From NCBI GenBank assembly GCA_023014335.1, contig JAECYW010000007.1:930001-994000 (forward strand): 64,000 nt of DNA, given 5' to 3'. Shown here one piece after another: positions 11,914 through 23,833 of the stretch. The position numbers and the translations under genes were made by a program. Position 1 is the first letter of the stretch. Every line of letters begins with the position of its first letter. Origin of the DNA: Galerina marginata (Eukaryota > Basidiomycota > Agaricomycetes > Agaricales > Galerinaceae). The notes under the pieces were generated by a model. The model was not told where the DNA came from and made no database searches. It saw nothing but the letters and a program-made list of their open reading frames with translations.

Positions 11914-14370
11914 ATGAGCGACAATGAAGAGTATGAAGTTGGTGAGCAACTTTCGCCTATGCTGTATAACCATCTCTCACACATCGTTGCCGCAGAATCC
12001 ATCCGGGAGGCGCGTGTAGAGGCAGCATCGCGGGCCAAAAAGGCAAAGCTTGTCTGGGTAAATACATCTGTTCCTTGTCACCATACCCCAGTTCTTATAA
12101 CGCTGTCACATTCAGAAATATCTTGTCAGAGTAAGAGTTCACCCCCCACTTCCGAGGAATAGCTCCTTTAACCCACCTTGTGTCTGCAGTGGAAGGGATA
12201 CACTCCCGACGACGATACGTGAGTGCGACACAAGCTTGTCCATCCCGTCCACAATAACCTGACACAATCGTCAATATTAGTTGGGAACCGATAGATTCAT
12301 TCGTCGGGTCTGAAAACATGGTCCAAGCGTTTTGGGAACGCGCCCAAACCAATGGCAGGGATATAAACGACCTATCAGTGTTTAAAGCGGGGGAAACATT
12401 TCGTCCGGTCGGTCCACCAAGTATGTGCATTTCATGCTCGTTCGACTCCACCTCGTAAATTTTTCCTCCTTTTGTCAATTCCAGAACGCCAGAAGCGTAA
12501 ATTAATCACCAAAGATGCACCAAAGACGCAATCGCCGCAAAGGTCACCTGAAGGAGTATCTTCGATGTCAGTGGCAGATACCAAGTCTTCAGACAAACGT
12601 CGACATGTCTCGGAAGAAGCAACAGAAAGTTCGCAGCGGCCACTAAAACGACCCCGTGAAGAGGATGCCCCGAAGACGAGGGATTCATTGTTGACAAACC
12701 AGAGGACAGAGGTTTCTTCTGAGAATGCAAAACGAACAGGGAAAGCGAAGGTATCCTTTACACCAACTTCGCTGAGGCAAAAACAAAAACGATCACCGTC
12801 TCCCGAAGTCATTCCTGATTCCGATGAAGAAATGAATGGATCCACGGTGTTGCACTACCTTTCACCCTCCAAACCACCCGTCCATTTCCCTGTAGATGTG
12901 CCTATAATGGAGCAGTTTCCACCCACAACCCATAACCGGCCCTCGACAACCCTTGATGATCCTGGTATGAATGCCTTGGTTGACGGGAAATCCAGCAGTA
13001 GGATACCAGCGCATCGGGCCCGTATGGAAAACCCCCTCGTCAAGATGGTAGACTTTTCAGATCCTGGTGTCCTGGCAGGCGCTATTGCTACAAAGGCATA
13101 TGCTGTTGATCGCGCTAATGATGTTCCTTCATCAAGCAAGAGTCCTAATACCACAAGGCGACCAAGGCCAGGCCCAGGTCGGTCTTCTTCCGGACTTATG
13201 ATCAAACCGACAGAGCCGAAGCAGAAAAGTTCTCTTCTCACATCTCAGAAAGGGTCACTGAAAAGTGTCAAAGGTAAATATTCAAAACAGAAGGATGAAT
13301 TAAACGATCGTTCGGCTTCTGTCGACAACATGGATACACAGGTGGAAACTGCAATTCCCGAACCCCCTCCAACTGCCAAAGAGTTGTTACAATTGGCTGG
13401 TCTTGACCCTCAAGTCGCTGACGCGCTTCCCGACTTTGAGGATGGCCCCGCAGCGGGCGACCAAAAACAAGTTATTCCGCCTCTGAACCCTACAAATAAG
13501 ACATCATCGCCCAAGGAAGATAGGTCTGCCTCACAAAAAGAAAGGTTCGCTGAGTTTGCACTCCTACGTCTTCTGTAGATTCACCCTTCTTCAGTCTCGC
13601 TCACCTAACAGACAATCTCTTCCATGGAAATAGGCATATGGATTCCCCAATCACTCCCAGTGCCTCGTTTACAAGACCCACCATTTTCGGACCACTGTAA
13701 GTTGGAGAGTTGAGTAATATGTTGCCTATCTAAACTTTATCAAGGACTATGGGCTCCGACTCAACGGCTCCACTAGATCAGTAGGTAATTCACTCTTACT
13801 CCTTGATTGCAGGTGTAAACCAAAGAACAGATCTCAGTCGTCTCGACTCTTCCTCAATCTTGATGCTTCCGTTTCAATTCCAGCACTCTTGACGGCACCG
13901 TCTCCGCCGGACTGTTTCAATTCTAAGATTGGGATCAGAGGAACTCCCGGCAAATTTTATCGCACAGAAGCAGCGTTGACGCTCCTCAGCACTGTCCGGT
14001 CATCAGGAGCCTCTGCTGTTGTTATCATCGATGGAGAGGTAACAGCTGAAGAGAAGGACCATTTTGCTCGCTTCTCTGCTCGCCTTGAGGAAGGGGACCT
14101 CGTGAGCAGCATGGTTTCTTTTCGTTGAATTCAAATTCATGAACTCCTGTTTTTCTACAGTTTGTTGCTGTGGCAGGAACTCAGATCCTAGTGTTTTGTT
14201 CCACTAGCAACACACTTTTGGCACACAGGCTGAACGCACCTCCCGCTTTACTGAACCAACCATCGAAAATATTGGTCTCTCAAGTGGACATAGAGAATTA
14301 TTCTGGCTACGCGGATGCAGCGACAAATGCTGACAATAGGCAGTGGTCCCGGATTATCCCAGCTATCTAG
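11914..14370 (+). CDS. Chromodomain protein with a conserved-looking C-terminal domain
   Basis: Probable reader of methylated histone H3. The chromodomain is spread over five small exons at the N-terminus: MSDNEEYEV, ESIREARVEAASRAKKAKLVW, KYLVR, WKGYTPDDDTWEPIDSFVG and ENMVQAFWERA. The three aromatic-cage positions known from HP1 are all present (Y of EYEVE, W and Y of VRWKGY). There is an insertion of about ten residues after the first strand. A basic, disordered middle (about 350 residues, KRPLKRPREED, RPRPGPGRSSSG) leads to a compact C-terminal block: LLTAPSPPDCFNSKIG, GTPGKFYRTEAALTLLSTVR, SGASAVVIIDGEVTAEEKD and VAVAGTQILVFCSTSNTLL. I do not recognise that last domain. Nothing resembling a chromoshadow domain was seen. 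Stop TAG at 14368-14370. Small exons at 13632-13800 are inferred from splice consensus. Confidence 0.78.
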
Positions 14371-15803
14371 ATGTTCCAAATTCCGACTTTCGAGTTTCCA
14401 TACTGGCATCGCCTCCGTATTCTGTTCTATATGTCCACTGCTTTCAATTTTGCGAAAATAAATTATCACCTTGCTGAAAGCAAGGTCCATGTACCCCCCA
14501 GAATTCACGTTTAAGGAAATTCTTTGTTGCAATCATTATTCTTGATCATTGCTCGTGTTTGCAATCCACGCTAATGCAATGTTTACCCTTGTTATTTCTA
14601 CTACCCATCCCCGTTCCTTAAAACCTCGAATGTTGCAATCATTGATCCAATCAGCGGTCATCGATCGATCATCACCAAATTCCTCCTGCTCAGTCTGTAA
14701 GGTTATCCACATATTGAACGACCAGACCATTGCGGAACTCGGCCGCAGCGATAGACCACCATGTATGTTGGCGACGAGCGGCGCGTCGTCCACAGCCAAT
14801 GAAATCGGCTTTTGTAAGCGGCAAAGACTGGCGCCAAGGCGTGACAACAACTGCCTCAATTACCACCATACAGCTTCTCTGCACTTTGCCGTCTTTCACG
14901 CCTCAAATTTTTAACAAAAGGTATATTGTTTCCATTACTATTTTCTCGCTAATATACTTAAATACTTGACTTAATTTAGGTAATCTACTATGCAAAGAAA
15001 ACGAGGTCCTCGCCGAGTGCCTCTCGCCACTTCAAGGCATGTAGGCCGGCATTGGAAGGTCTTAAGATGGACAAACTGAGAAACGATGGCGGCGTCCATG
15101 GTTCAATCTCTCGCCAAGGTAAGTTGCGTCGTTTTGGTATCATCTTTTTGTACGAGCCACTTATCCGGTCCGTGACAGGTTCGGCGACATCACCCTCGCT
15201 GCTTCAAAGCGACCCAACCACCTCCCTGCCTGGGTACCGACTCGCCTCGCCACGTTATGCCAAGGCCGGCTCCGGCTCCACGATACAGGGAGCACTATCG
15301 ACCCATGCAGCTTGCTGCTGATCAACCAATATCACATTATTACCTCCTCTACTCCCAGCAGCCTTCCTTTGCTTGTGCTGACACTCACAGATGACGGCGA
15401 GAGCAGGGTAGCTGCAATATTGCTGGAATATTTCCTTTCTTGTCGCCCATGCCAATGTATGAACGATATGTAGGAGATGTGTATGTACTGAGGCTTGAGT
15501 AAATTAACTTACTGGGGACGAGTTTTGCTGTGCAAAGTAGCAATCCGCGACCAAATCCAATTTCAGATCTGGCTAAGGCATTATTTGTATCTATTACTGG
15601 AAGCAAGGTGGTGTGTTGGCGAAGGCGACGCCTAGTATAACTGCACTCTAAAAATATCTGATGAAGTCACGATCGTTCGCGCTCACGTGACTAATACGCG
15701 ACGCGTCAAGCACATCCTATATTTGCTTCAGTTTGGTTGCTGACTTGAAAGTAGCACAATTGGTTAAGTACCTTGCTCTGAGTCCTATCCCTCAGCTAAA
15801 AGT
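14371..15803. other. 1.4 kb stretch without a confident gene
   Basis: Several frames stay open here but none shows family resemblance. On the minus strand 14536-14859 encodes about 107 codons ending RVNIALAWIANTSNDQE, without an upstream ATG near its start. A second minus frame at 14690-14899 overlaps it. On the plus strand a possible two-exon small gene begins near 15090 (MAASMVQSLAK, donor GTAAGT, acceptor GACAG near 15180), but all three frames after the acceptor are open for 60 or more codons, so the product is unclear. The last 100 bp are the RAD54 promoter. Confidence 0.4.
15701..15706. promoter_or_regulatory. ACGCGT (MCB-like) site upstream of RAD54
   Basis: ACGCGT lies 98 bp before the RAD54 ATG, with CACGTG at 15684-15689 beside it. 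ACGCGT is the MluI cell-cycle box bound by MBF in fungi and drives G1/S transcription of replication and repair genes. The site is seen; its use here is inference. About sixteen such hexamers are expected by chance in the window. Confidence 0.45.
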
Positions 15804-18800
15804 ATGCTTCGCCGGGTTCCAACTACGACCGATGGAAAGGCTGTCGATCGACTACAGGAAAGCACGCGCATCAATCGTCCTTTCAAGCCACCCACTCTAG
15901 CAGTTTCAAAACATATCCAGTCATTGCGAAAGCGGAAGCGAGTTTCATGCAAAGAGTCGAATAACGATTCGGACTCCGAGGCAGAACGGGCCAAGAAGAA
16001 GCAAAAGAAATCGATGGACAAGGACGGCGTTTATCATAACGAAGAGGAACTACTTGCAGCAATTCCAAAGTACCCAGTTTATTCTGTGAAACCCTTTAGC
16101 GAAGTCGGTTCTCGCAGATTTTCTTTGCCGAGTATGAAGAGCAAGGACGGTAAATCAGTTGCTCTGTTACAATCTCATGCGTCGCTCGGAGTGCGACCAC
16201 CAGCGAAGATCATTCCCCGGCCACTGTTTGATCCGATGGAGGACCACGCCATTGTGTTGTACGATCCAACAATCGACGATCGGGAGACAGATGAAGAGAA
16301 GAAGGAGAGGGAGAAGGAAGAAGCCAAAGAGAGGGAAGTCAAAGAAGCCAAGGAGAAAATGATTGGGTTATACAACCCTCATAAGAGTCTGAAATCCCTG
16401 CTGGGCGAAGGCACCGACAAAGTCAAAATCAGCAAGGTGCCTGTAGTAATCGATCCACGTTTAACCAAGGTTCTACGACCGCATCAAGTCGAAGGTGTAA
16501 AGGTGTGTACACCTCTCTTTAAGGTTCCGGAAGGTCCTGACCTATGCTAGTTCTTGTATAAATGCACCACAGGCATGGTTGTTGACAACCAATATGGTTG
16601 CATCATGGCCGACGAGATGGGACTAGGAAAGACTCTGCAGTGCATTGCACTACTGTGGACGCTACTGAAACAATCTCCTCGCGCCAGCAAACCCACAATC
16701 GAAAAATGCATTATTGCCTGCCCGTCTAGCTTAGTAAAAAACTGGGCAAATGAACTAAGTAAGAGGAAGAATGGTTGCCTGATGAGTTGGTCTCCTTCTT
16801 ACTCTCTTCTTAGTTAAATGGCTGGGGCCTGATGCGATATCCCCCCTTGCGGTTGACGGAAAAGGCACAAAGGCCAATCTTCTTGAGGCCGTTGCCAGGT
16901 GGGTTGCGGCTCGTGGAAGGAATGTAACACAGCCAGGTAAATACTTACAGCCCGAATTTCTTTACCGACCTTCTCATTCGCATTTTTAGTTATGATTGTC
17001 TCATATGAAACCCTTCGCACTCTGACCGCTTATATCGCTAACTGTGAAATAGGGCTGCTCCTTTGTGACGAGGGACACCGACTCAAAAATTCAGGTGATA
17101 TAGGCACCATCCTCATTCGAATCTCTGCAATTTTAATCATGGTTTTGTGTGATTAGATTCCCTTACCTTCCAGGCGTTGCACGGCTTAAAGGTGTCGCGC
17201 AGAGTCATCTTGACTGGAACTCCCATTCAGGTGTGCTTGGTACACGGCAATTATTCCATTGCTGATGTATTTTATTTAGAATGACCTCTCCGAATATTTT
17301 TCACTTCTCAATTTTGCAAATCCGAACTTCCTCGGGAGCAAGAACGACTTTAGAAAAAACTTCGAACACGCTATTATTCGTGGACGAGATTCTATGGCCA
17401 GCGATAAGACCAAAGCTGAATCTGAGAAAAAGTTGAAAGAGCTAGGCGGACTGGTCACGAAATTCATCATCCGGCGAACCAATGACCTTTTGTCAAAGTA
17501 CCGTACGTTTATCCTCTTCCAGTCTTGGTGATTAAAATACTCAACTCGTCATCCTGGTTTTGTAGTACCCGTCAAGTACGAGCAAGTTGTATTTTGCGGG
17601 CTCTCTGACTTTCAACTGGCCCTGTACCGCTTGTTCATTACATCTCCTGAGATAAAGGCGCTTCTACGTGGCCAAGATTCTCAACCTCTGAAAGCTATAA
17701 ACATTTTAAAAAAGTTATGCAACCACCCTGAACTCCTCAACCTGCCAGACGATCTCAAAGGAAGCGATCACTTGATACCGGAAGGCTTCAACGGAGCCGG
17801 AGCGAGTGCCAGGGACCGAGGACGGAACCAAACCGTACGATGCGACTGGGGTGGAAAATTTCTGGTTCTAGACAGGTATCTTCCGCGTCAGCTCGCTATT
17901 TATCACAAGCTCAATCTCTCTATTAGATTCCTACATCACATCCACACCCAAACAGACGACAAAATTGTTTTGATCAGTAATTATACCCAGACACTCGACC
18001 TTTTCGAAAAGCTCTGTCGCTCAAAGAAGTAGTCATTTAATAATTAATTCCAAGATCGCCCTCGACTGACTCTCTTGTCAGATATGGATTTTTTAGACTT
18101 GATGGAACGATGACTATCTCCAAGCGTCAGAAGCTTGTCGACCAGTTCAACGATCCTAACGGAAAGGAGTTTATTTTCCTTTTGAGTAGCAAGGCCGGTG
18201 GTTGTGGTATCAATCTAATTGGTGCTAATCGGCTCATTCTTTTTGACCCGGGTATGCGTATTGCCACATCCTTTATGGCCAGGTTGTACTAATACCTGAG
18301 CAGATTGGAACCCGGCCGCCGATCAGCAAGCGCTGGCCCGTGTTTGGCGTGACGGTCAGAAGAAAGAATGTACGAGGTTTTGGCTCCCTATCTCAGCTCG
18401 TGGCTGACCTTATCCCATAGGCTTTGTGTATCGGTTCATCTCAACAGGGACCATAGAAGAGAAGATATTCCAGCGACAGGCAAATAAGCAAGCTCTTTCG
18501 TCGGCCGTCGTAGACGAAAAAGAGGATACGGAACGACATTTCTCGGTTGATGCTCTTCGCCAACTTTTCACATTTAATCAGGAGACGACCTGTGATACCC
18601 ATGACACGTTCAAATGCAAAAGATGCAAAGACGGAAGACAACTAGTCAAGGCACCTGCACTATTATATGGAGATGCAAGCACGTAAGTGCAGATTTTCTG
18701 GCCGTTCTTCCTTGATAGCTAATGAATGTCATATCAGATGGAACCACTTCACGAATGCAGAATTAAAGAACAATCACGATGATCTCCTTCGTGCTGAAGT

Positions 18801-18846
18801 CGGTTTGCCGGAGGTGTCATTCGTCTTTCAATACATCAGCCATTAG
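15804..18846 (+). CDS. RAD54: DNA repair and recombination ATPase RAD54
   Basis: Swi2/Snf2 dsDNA translocase that works with Rad51 in homologous recombination. ATG at 15804. The N-terminus is basic and has a highly charged helix ([20 protein letters not shown]). Helicase motifs appear in order: [18 protein letters not shown], Walker A in [29 protein letters not shown], the DEAH-like [49 protein letters not shown] and [10 protein letters not shown]. The second lobe has [75 protein letters not shown] and [17 protein letters not shown]. The C-terminus has [12 protein letters not shown], typical of Rad54. About nine short introns. Stop TAG at 18844-18846. No missing motif; the gene looks functional. 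Confidence 0.96.
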
Positions 18847-18944
18847 ACATTGGTTACAGGAGCAAGGATTATAAACAGGGACATTGTAGCATTAGATATG
18901 AACAATTCCGTGTAAGAGTAATACAGATGCAGATATATCGATCC

Positions 18945-20169
18945 TCAGTGTACAACATCCTCCCAGTCTCCCCAATCTCCCCCCACTGGACGAACTCTAA
19001 CCTTCTCGCCTGCTGTACCGAAATATGAAGCGTTAAACCAAGACTTGATCTCTTCCTCTCCAAAGGGTCCAAAGGTTTCCTCCGTTTGCCCAGCTTCAGG
19101 CGAACTCCACTTATATTCGTATTTCATGTCGGCGGATGGTGGGTCCCAAGTCGCATCAATGTTCCCCGATGACCGGATAGTCCTCACAATCTCCTCATAT
19201 GTTTTCGAGTAGATATCTGTATCTCCCAAGGACATGAGATTAGAAGCTAAGTGGGTGATGGTTTCAATGTCCGTTGGGGTATGTTCTGAAGCTTTGTCGA
19301 CTTCCATTGCATTGCCACCCGCCGCTTTTTGCTTCAGTCTGGGGACAGCCCGGTAAATGAGAAATGATATTATACGCAAGGTAAGAGTCACACCTCTTGG
19401 AGGGCTGCGTCTTCTTGGACCGCGCACCAAGGCGTTGTAGGGCCTCCAAAACAGTCTCGCCCTTCTTCAGGAAGCGCAAAAGTTGTTGCTCCATGGCGCT
19501 TTTCCCCCCGCTTTCTTCAATTTCCTTTTCCTCCGCCACAATACGCTCCCTTTGCTTCTTCTCCTGTTCGCGTTTCCGGCGTCGGGCAAGTTTGATTTCC
19601 CTGTCATCTAAGCCATCCATCCAACGATCGTGGACGCCGTGAGGATCGAACGTTCGAACATAGCTCCCGTCTTCTGTGAACTTTCCTTCTTCCATTTCGT
19701 CCCGCATATTGAACGATGACAGTTCATATCCCATACCAGCCTTTTTCTTCCTTTCGACTTCGTCCTCGTCTTCGGGTTCGATGACCTCGTCTGATTCGCC
19801 GTTCTCGTCTGACTCGTCTTGGAATTCCTGACCCTCGATATCTCCTAGGCGCATGTATTTCTCTTCTTTCTTCGCACTGTCCGCGTCCTCCTTGTCTTCT
19901 TGCTCCGGAGCAAACATATCATCAACTTCGTCGTTGTCGCCTCCTTTTTTCCTGCTTGGAACAACACCCTCTCCATCGTCTGTGGAATCCGAGTCGTACC
20001 CTTCGGTCTTGACTTTTCCTTTGCGTGATGGCCCTTCTAGCGCTGAATCAACTTGTTCGGCAAAGTTGGTGGTATCCTCGGATGGATCTACGAAACGGGT
20101 TTTCTTGGATTTGTGATTGGTGGAGGTTGAGGGCTCCGCGCTGTGTGTTGCTGCGCGTTTCTTGGCCAT
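18945..20169 (-). CDS. LIN1: GYF-domain protein, LIN1/CD2BP2 homologue (U5 snRNP factor)
   Basis: Likely splicing factor: CD2BP2/Lin1/Snu40 proteins bind the U5 snRNP protein Prp6 and leave before tri-snRNP formation. ATG at 20169 (MAKKRAATHSAEPSTS). A basic nuclear-localisation-like start leads into an acidic region (QDESDENGESDEVIEPEDED). The family block GYELSSFNMRDEMEEGKF, DGSYVRTFDPHGVHDRWMDG follows, then a charged helix (REIKLARRRKREQEKKQRER). One intron near 19345-19400 joins ARSKKTQPSKR to LKQKAAGG. The C-terminal GYF domain shows YEYKWSSPEAGQTEETFGPF, EEEIKSWFNASYF, with the G-P-F and W...YF positions intact. It is convergent with RAD54, the stops 98 bp apart. Confidence 0.87.
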
Positions 20170-20484
20170 AGTTAGAGTAGAGTGGGAGGATTCAACGTGA
20201 TGGAATATTAAACATGACGTATTTGTGCCTGTTGTACGCTAACGAAGTTGGGAATCAATGGCATACACCATACTAGTAGCGCCGTGGAATCTGGATGTCC
20301 GATGATTTCAAACGACCTTTCCAATATTTTTTTGCAAGGATTCGCCTCAGAATATCCTGGTTCCCTTGTTGTCGGAGTGGTGCTGAGATTTAGGCAGGGC
20401 CAGGATCCACGGACCGGTAGTGGTAACCCAAAAAGGGAGTGACCGCTGTAAATCGCTTCTTCGGCTCTTCCTCCTCTACTCATA
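20170..20484. promoter_or_regulatory. Divergent promoter region LIN1 / PQ-loop transporter
   Basis: 315 bp between head-to-head starts. No clear TATA box, MCB or repeat was seen. Open frames here are short and lack family resemblance. Confidence 0.4.
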
Positions 20485-22377
20485 ATGCTGGAGATGCTAT
20501 CGCTCAGCGATATCCTGGGATATGCATCGATAGGGTGCTGGCTAGGAGCACAGTTTCCGTGAGTAGTTTTTCGTGAACCGTCTTCTTTCTTATTGAACAA
20601 AGGTTAGCCAGGTAATTGAAAATATCAAATTACAGTCGTGTGAAGGCCTCGCTCTTCCATTTCTTGCCAACTGGCTACTGGGTAAGACCACTGTATATTT
20701 GTTCAATCGCTTGTTCAATTTACCTTCTGTGTCAGGTGATATCTCCAACCTTGTCGGTTGTATATTGACCCATCAACTCCCGTTCCAGGTAGCTTTACTT
20801 TATCTCCTGACATCCCCCTCGACGTTGAACACATTTGCAGACATGGCTAGCAACATACTTTGTGTTCGTGGATTTTACGCTGGTCGCACAATACATGTAC
20901 TACTACAAGGCTCCAAAAGTGGCCCCGTCCGTTCTCGGTCGGATTCGTTCGGCTACTTCTCCAGGAGCGATTCGTCGGATGTCTATTGACAGAGGTGCAT
21001 CACGCTATCGTACGCTATCGGCTGTTGCTTCAAATGTAGCAGCCGCAGCTGCACTTGCTGCACAACAAGACGAACAGGCCGATTCACGACGGTCGAATAC
21101 GCGCCATCCGAGACGAACAGGCCGACGACTAGGATATGAAAGGTCGAGTAGTCTTGCCTCGGCAGGAATGGGGGAAGAGGGCGAAAGCGACCCTCCTCCC
21201 GCAATGATGGATAGCTTCCACTCCGAGGGTGGACGGGATCTCGCACCCAAACGGGTTTCCTGGAGTATTGAACGCCATCGGGGTAGAGCGTCAAGCGTCG
21301 GACAAACCATCCGCTCCACGACACCCACGCCAGCCCTCAACATCATCTCAAATGAATCACCAGCAGCTACTACACGTCCCGACGCTCTACATAATGAACG
21401 ACGTGATTCCAATCTGCTTATCAGTTCAACCGAATCTCTTTCGCCTGTCGTCAATAGTCGCAGCTCTCGAGCATCTCGGAAAGGATCAACCATGGTGTTT
21501 CTAGGCGCATGGGCACTCTTCGGTTTCGGGACTCTAACAAATGGGCGACACGGTATACCATCGACGAAGCTGTCAAATGTTGGACGCGTACTTTCTACCA
21601 GTCCAATACCTATTGCATTTACTGAGCATGGGATTTATTCGCGAGATAAAGCCATCGAAAAGGTTGCTGCTCTTGGTATTCGGCTTCCGTCCCTCGTTTC
21701 AGATATCTCTATAGAAAATGAACCCCAGGCCGACCCTCACCCAGACGAGCCGTCGCCTGAACAAGTCCTCGGTCGAATCTTTGCCTGGCTGTGTACTACT
21801 TTATATCTCACCTCACGGCTGCCTCAAATCTGGAAAAATGTATGTTGTCGCAATTGACTTACTGCACCTACTAACTGACCTTGGTTATGCAGTATGCTAG
21901 AAAATCAGTAGAGGTGAATTTGGCATTCACTAACGACAAGATTCGAAAGCGCTAATGCTGGTCAGGGCCTTTCCATGTATTTGTTTGTATTTGCATTTCT
22001 GGGCAATAGCTTCTATGCGTCTTCGATCCTCGTTTCCCCAAGACGGTTTCTCCCGCCGCCGGAATCTACTCAATATATAAGAGAAAGTATACCGTACGTG
22101 CCCATTCGGTCTTCCAGCGGTCTTCCAGCGTCCTGAACAAATAGCATTTCTCAATAGGTACCTTCTCGGCAGCGTTGGTACTCTCATGTTCGATATCACC
22201 ATTGTAGCACAGTCATTCATCTACCGACCTCGACACCGACGCCATTCGACCCACAGTAGGGTGCTAGATGAAGAAGAGGCTGGGCTACTTTCTGGTGATG
22301 CGTTGTCAGCCCACCCTCCTAGTGACTCCGCTATTCTGAATAGAGGTCGGACATCTCGTACGCGCAGTGTTACTTAG
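20485..22377 (+). CDS. PQ-loop vacuolar/lysosomal transporter (YPQ/PQLC2-like)
   Basis: Seven-helix PQ-loop protein; family members export cationic amino acids or cystine from vacuoles. Exon 1 (MLEMLSLSDILGYASIGCWL) starts at 20485. The first PQ motif crosses an intron: GAQFP then QVIENIKLQSCEGLALPFL. Next come NWLLGDISNLVGCILTHQLPFQ and TWLATYFVFVDFTLVAQYMYYY. A long polar loop (about 240 residues, RSNTRHPRRTGRR, SSLASAGMGEEGESD) separates the two halves. The second PQ motif is LTSRLPQIWKN, then YARKSVEGLSMYLFVFAF, and the last helix is GSVGTLMFDITIVAQSFIY. The Ser/Arg-rich tail ends TSRTRSVT with TAG at 22375-22377. The inserted loop makes it longer than yeast Ypq1-3 but is common in basidiomycete models. 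Confidence 0.85.
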
Positions 22378-22757
22378 AATGTGTCGTTTGAAGTTGTTAT
22401 CCTGTTGTTCTTTGCTGTGATTAGGGCATTGAGGGGCTCGTCGGAGTCGTCCAACTGTAGATTACCCTGGACTATATGCACAGGTACCCCAAGTACGATC
22501 CTGCCTAATATTCTATGCCCTTTTTATATTGGCGCAAGCTACTTATCGTGCACGTGGTGGATTGAACTCGACTCCCTCCATGGGCAGAGTCCTTCCGTTT
22601 GCGGCTTGAGAATGGACCGCCATAGGACCGGAAGCGAGCCTTTGCATTTCCCTCTCACGTAACTGAACTCGACGCTGAAGCTGTTTGCGCCGATGTCGAG
22701 CTCAACCTCGGCCGCGGCTGCGGGTCCCACCAGGGCGTATCGCTTGGTGTGTGTTTG
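22378..22757. other. Ambiguous intergenic stretch before the CTLH gene
   Basis: Frames on both strands stay open. Plus strand: 22381-22662, ending EPLHFPLT, no ATG at its start. Minus strand: a frame ending QRRVQLREREMQRLASGPMA...GVEFNPPRAR with a stop near 22540, and a second minus frame further up (MEPINSPFRFGNLHQTHTKR) that does not join it through an intron of normal size. Either could be a small gene. I cannot choose. Confidence 0.3.
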
Positions 22758-23833
22758 ATGCAGGTTTCCGAACCTGAAAGGGGAATTGATTGGCTCCATT
22801 GCTAGCGCTCGCTGGTTCTCGATTACTTGTGCCACAGTTGCTATACTAACACAGCCAGGGCGTTTAACAGAGATAGTACTATTCGGCACCTCGATGCTGA
22901 TGGCGACGAAATAGTCGAACCTGTGAATTCCGATGGGACACGATCCAGTGAAACCAGCAGCGAGAGTGGTCCATTTGATAGGTTCGAAAGGTTGCTGAAA
23001 CAGGTTGAACTTCGTCAAGGTAGATTAGTCCTACTCTCCTTGAGCTACTTTTTATTTCACTCTTTCTCGGCTAGAAATCCAAAATGAAATATTATCAGGC
23101 CGGGTTGACGAAGCAATAGCACTCCTCAATGAACACTTCCCCGCAGTCCTTTCAGAGGATGTTGTCACCAAAGCATCAGACGACGCCGAATCCCGTCCAT
23201 CGACGAGTAATATTGAATACATCTCATCCACTTCTACGGAACCCGCACATCTCCTCTTGAACCTGCGTATCCTTGCTTTCAGTGAAGCTTGTCGAACAAT
23301 ACCACTGGACTACCCGCCCAAATCGGAGGTAATGGAGAGAGACTCCCGCCCTGCAGCATCACCCTCGGAACCCGAGGATAGCCCAGACTACCTCGAGCAA
23401 CAGATGGCTCTCCTCGCCCGAGCGCAGAAGTTGTATGCTTTCTCGAATACGTTACCGAACCCCGCAGATCGGGCGACGTATCTCAAGGAATTGGAGAATG
23501 TAGGCGGGTTGCTCGCGTATAAAGTTCCCGAAAAGAGCTCCATGGCGAAATATCTGACATTGGAACGACGAGAGGCTGTTGCCGACCAAATTAATCGTGC
23601 TATCCTGAGTAAGTCGCCGTGTTTTCACCTCGCAGATACTGTTTTTCAATGGCTCTGAACATCCAGAGAGGACTGGTCGACAGCCGGTCTCGACTTTAGA
23701 GCTGTTAACACGGCATACGCATTTGCTGTGGCAAGCAGCACACCAACATGGCGTGAAGGCGCGACCAGGCGCGGTACTGCCTCCTAAGAGTATCAAAGTG
23801 ACTTCCACGACTGAAGGGGAAAGCGAGGTGTGA
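22758..23833 (+). CDS. LisH-CTLH-CRA protein, RanBPM/Gid1-like, without visible SPRY domain
   Basis: Resembles the C-terminal half of RanBPM/Gid1, a scaffold of the GID/CTLH ubiquitin ligase. LisH: RSLVLDYLCHSCYTNTARAF. CTLH after an intron near 23020-23072: QEIQNEILSGRVDEAIALLN, EHFPAVLSEDVV. CRA: LLLNLRILAFSEACRTIPLD, YLEQQMALLARAQKLYAF, YLTLERREAVADQINRAIL, then after a second intron KRTGRQPVSTLELLTRHTH. Stop TGA at 23831-23833. The 5' end is uncertain: an ATG at 22758 joins in frame (MQ, intron 22764-22805, RSLVLDYL). The SPRY domain normally placed before LisH was not found in the 380 bp between this point and the upstream gene. Minus-strand frames also stay open across 22540-22800. Confidence 0.72.

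Noticed and set aside
15052..15321. Open frame of 89 codons on +
   Set aside because: It reads through a good intron consensus and competes with two other open frames; not enough support for a gene call.
15745..15800. tRNA-like string (CACAATTGGTTAAGT) before RAD54
   Set aside because: It recalls a D-arm, but no matching acceptor stem, anticodon arm or T-arm could be placed around it.
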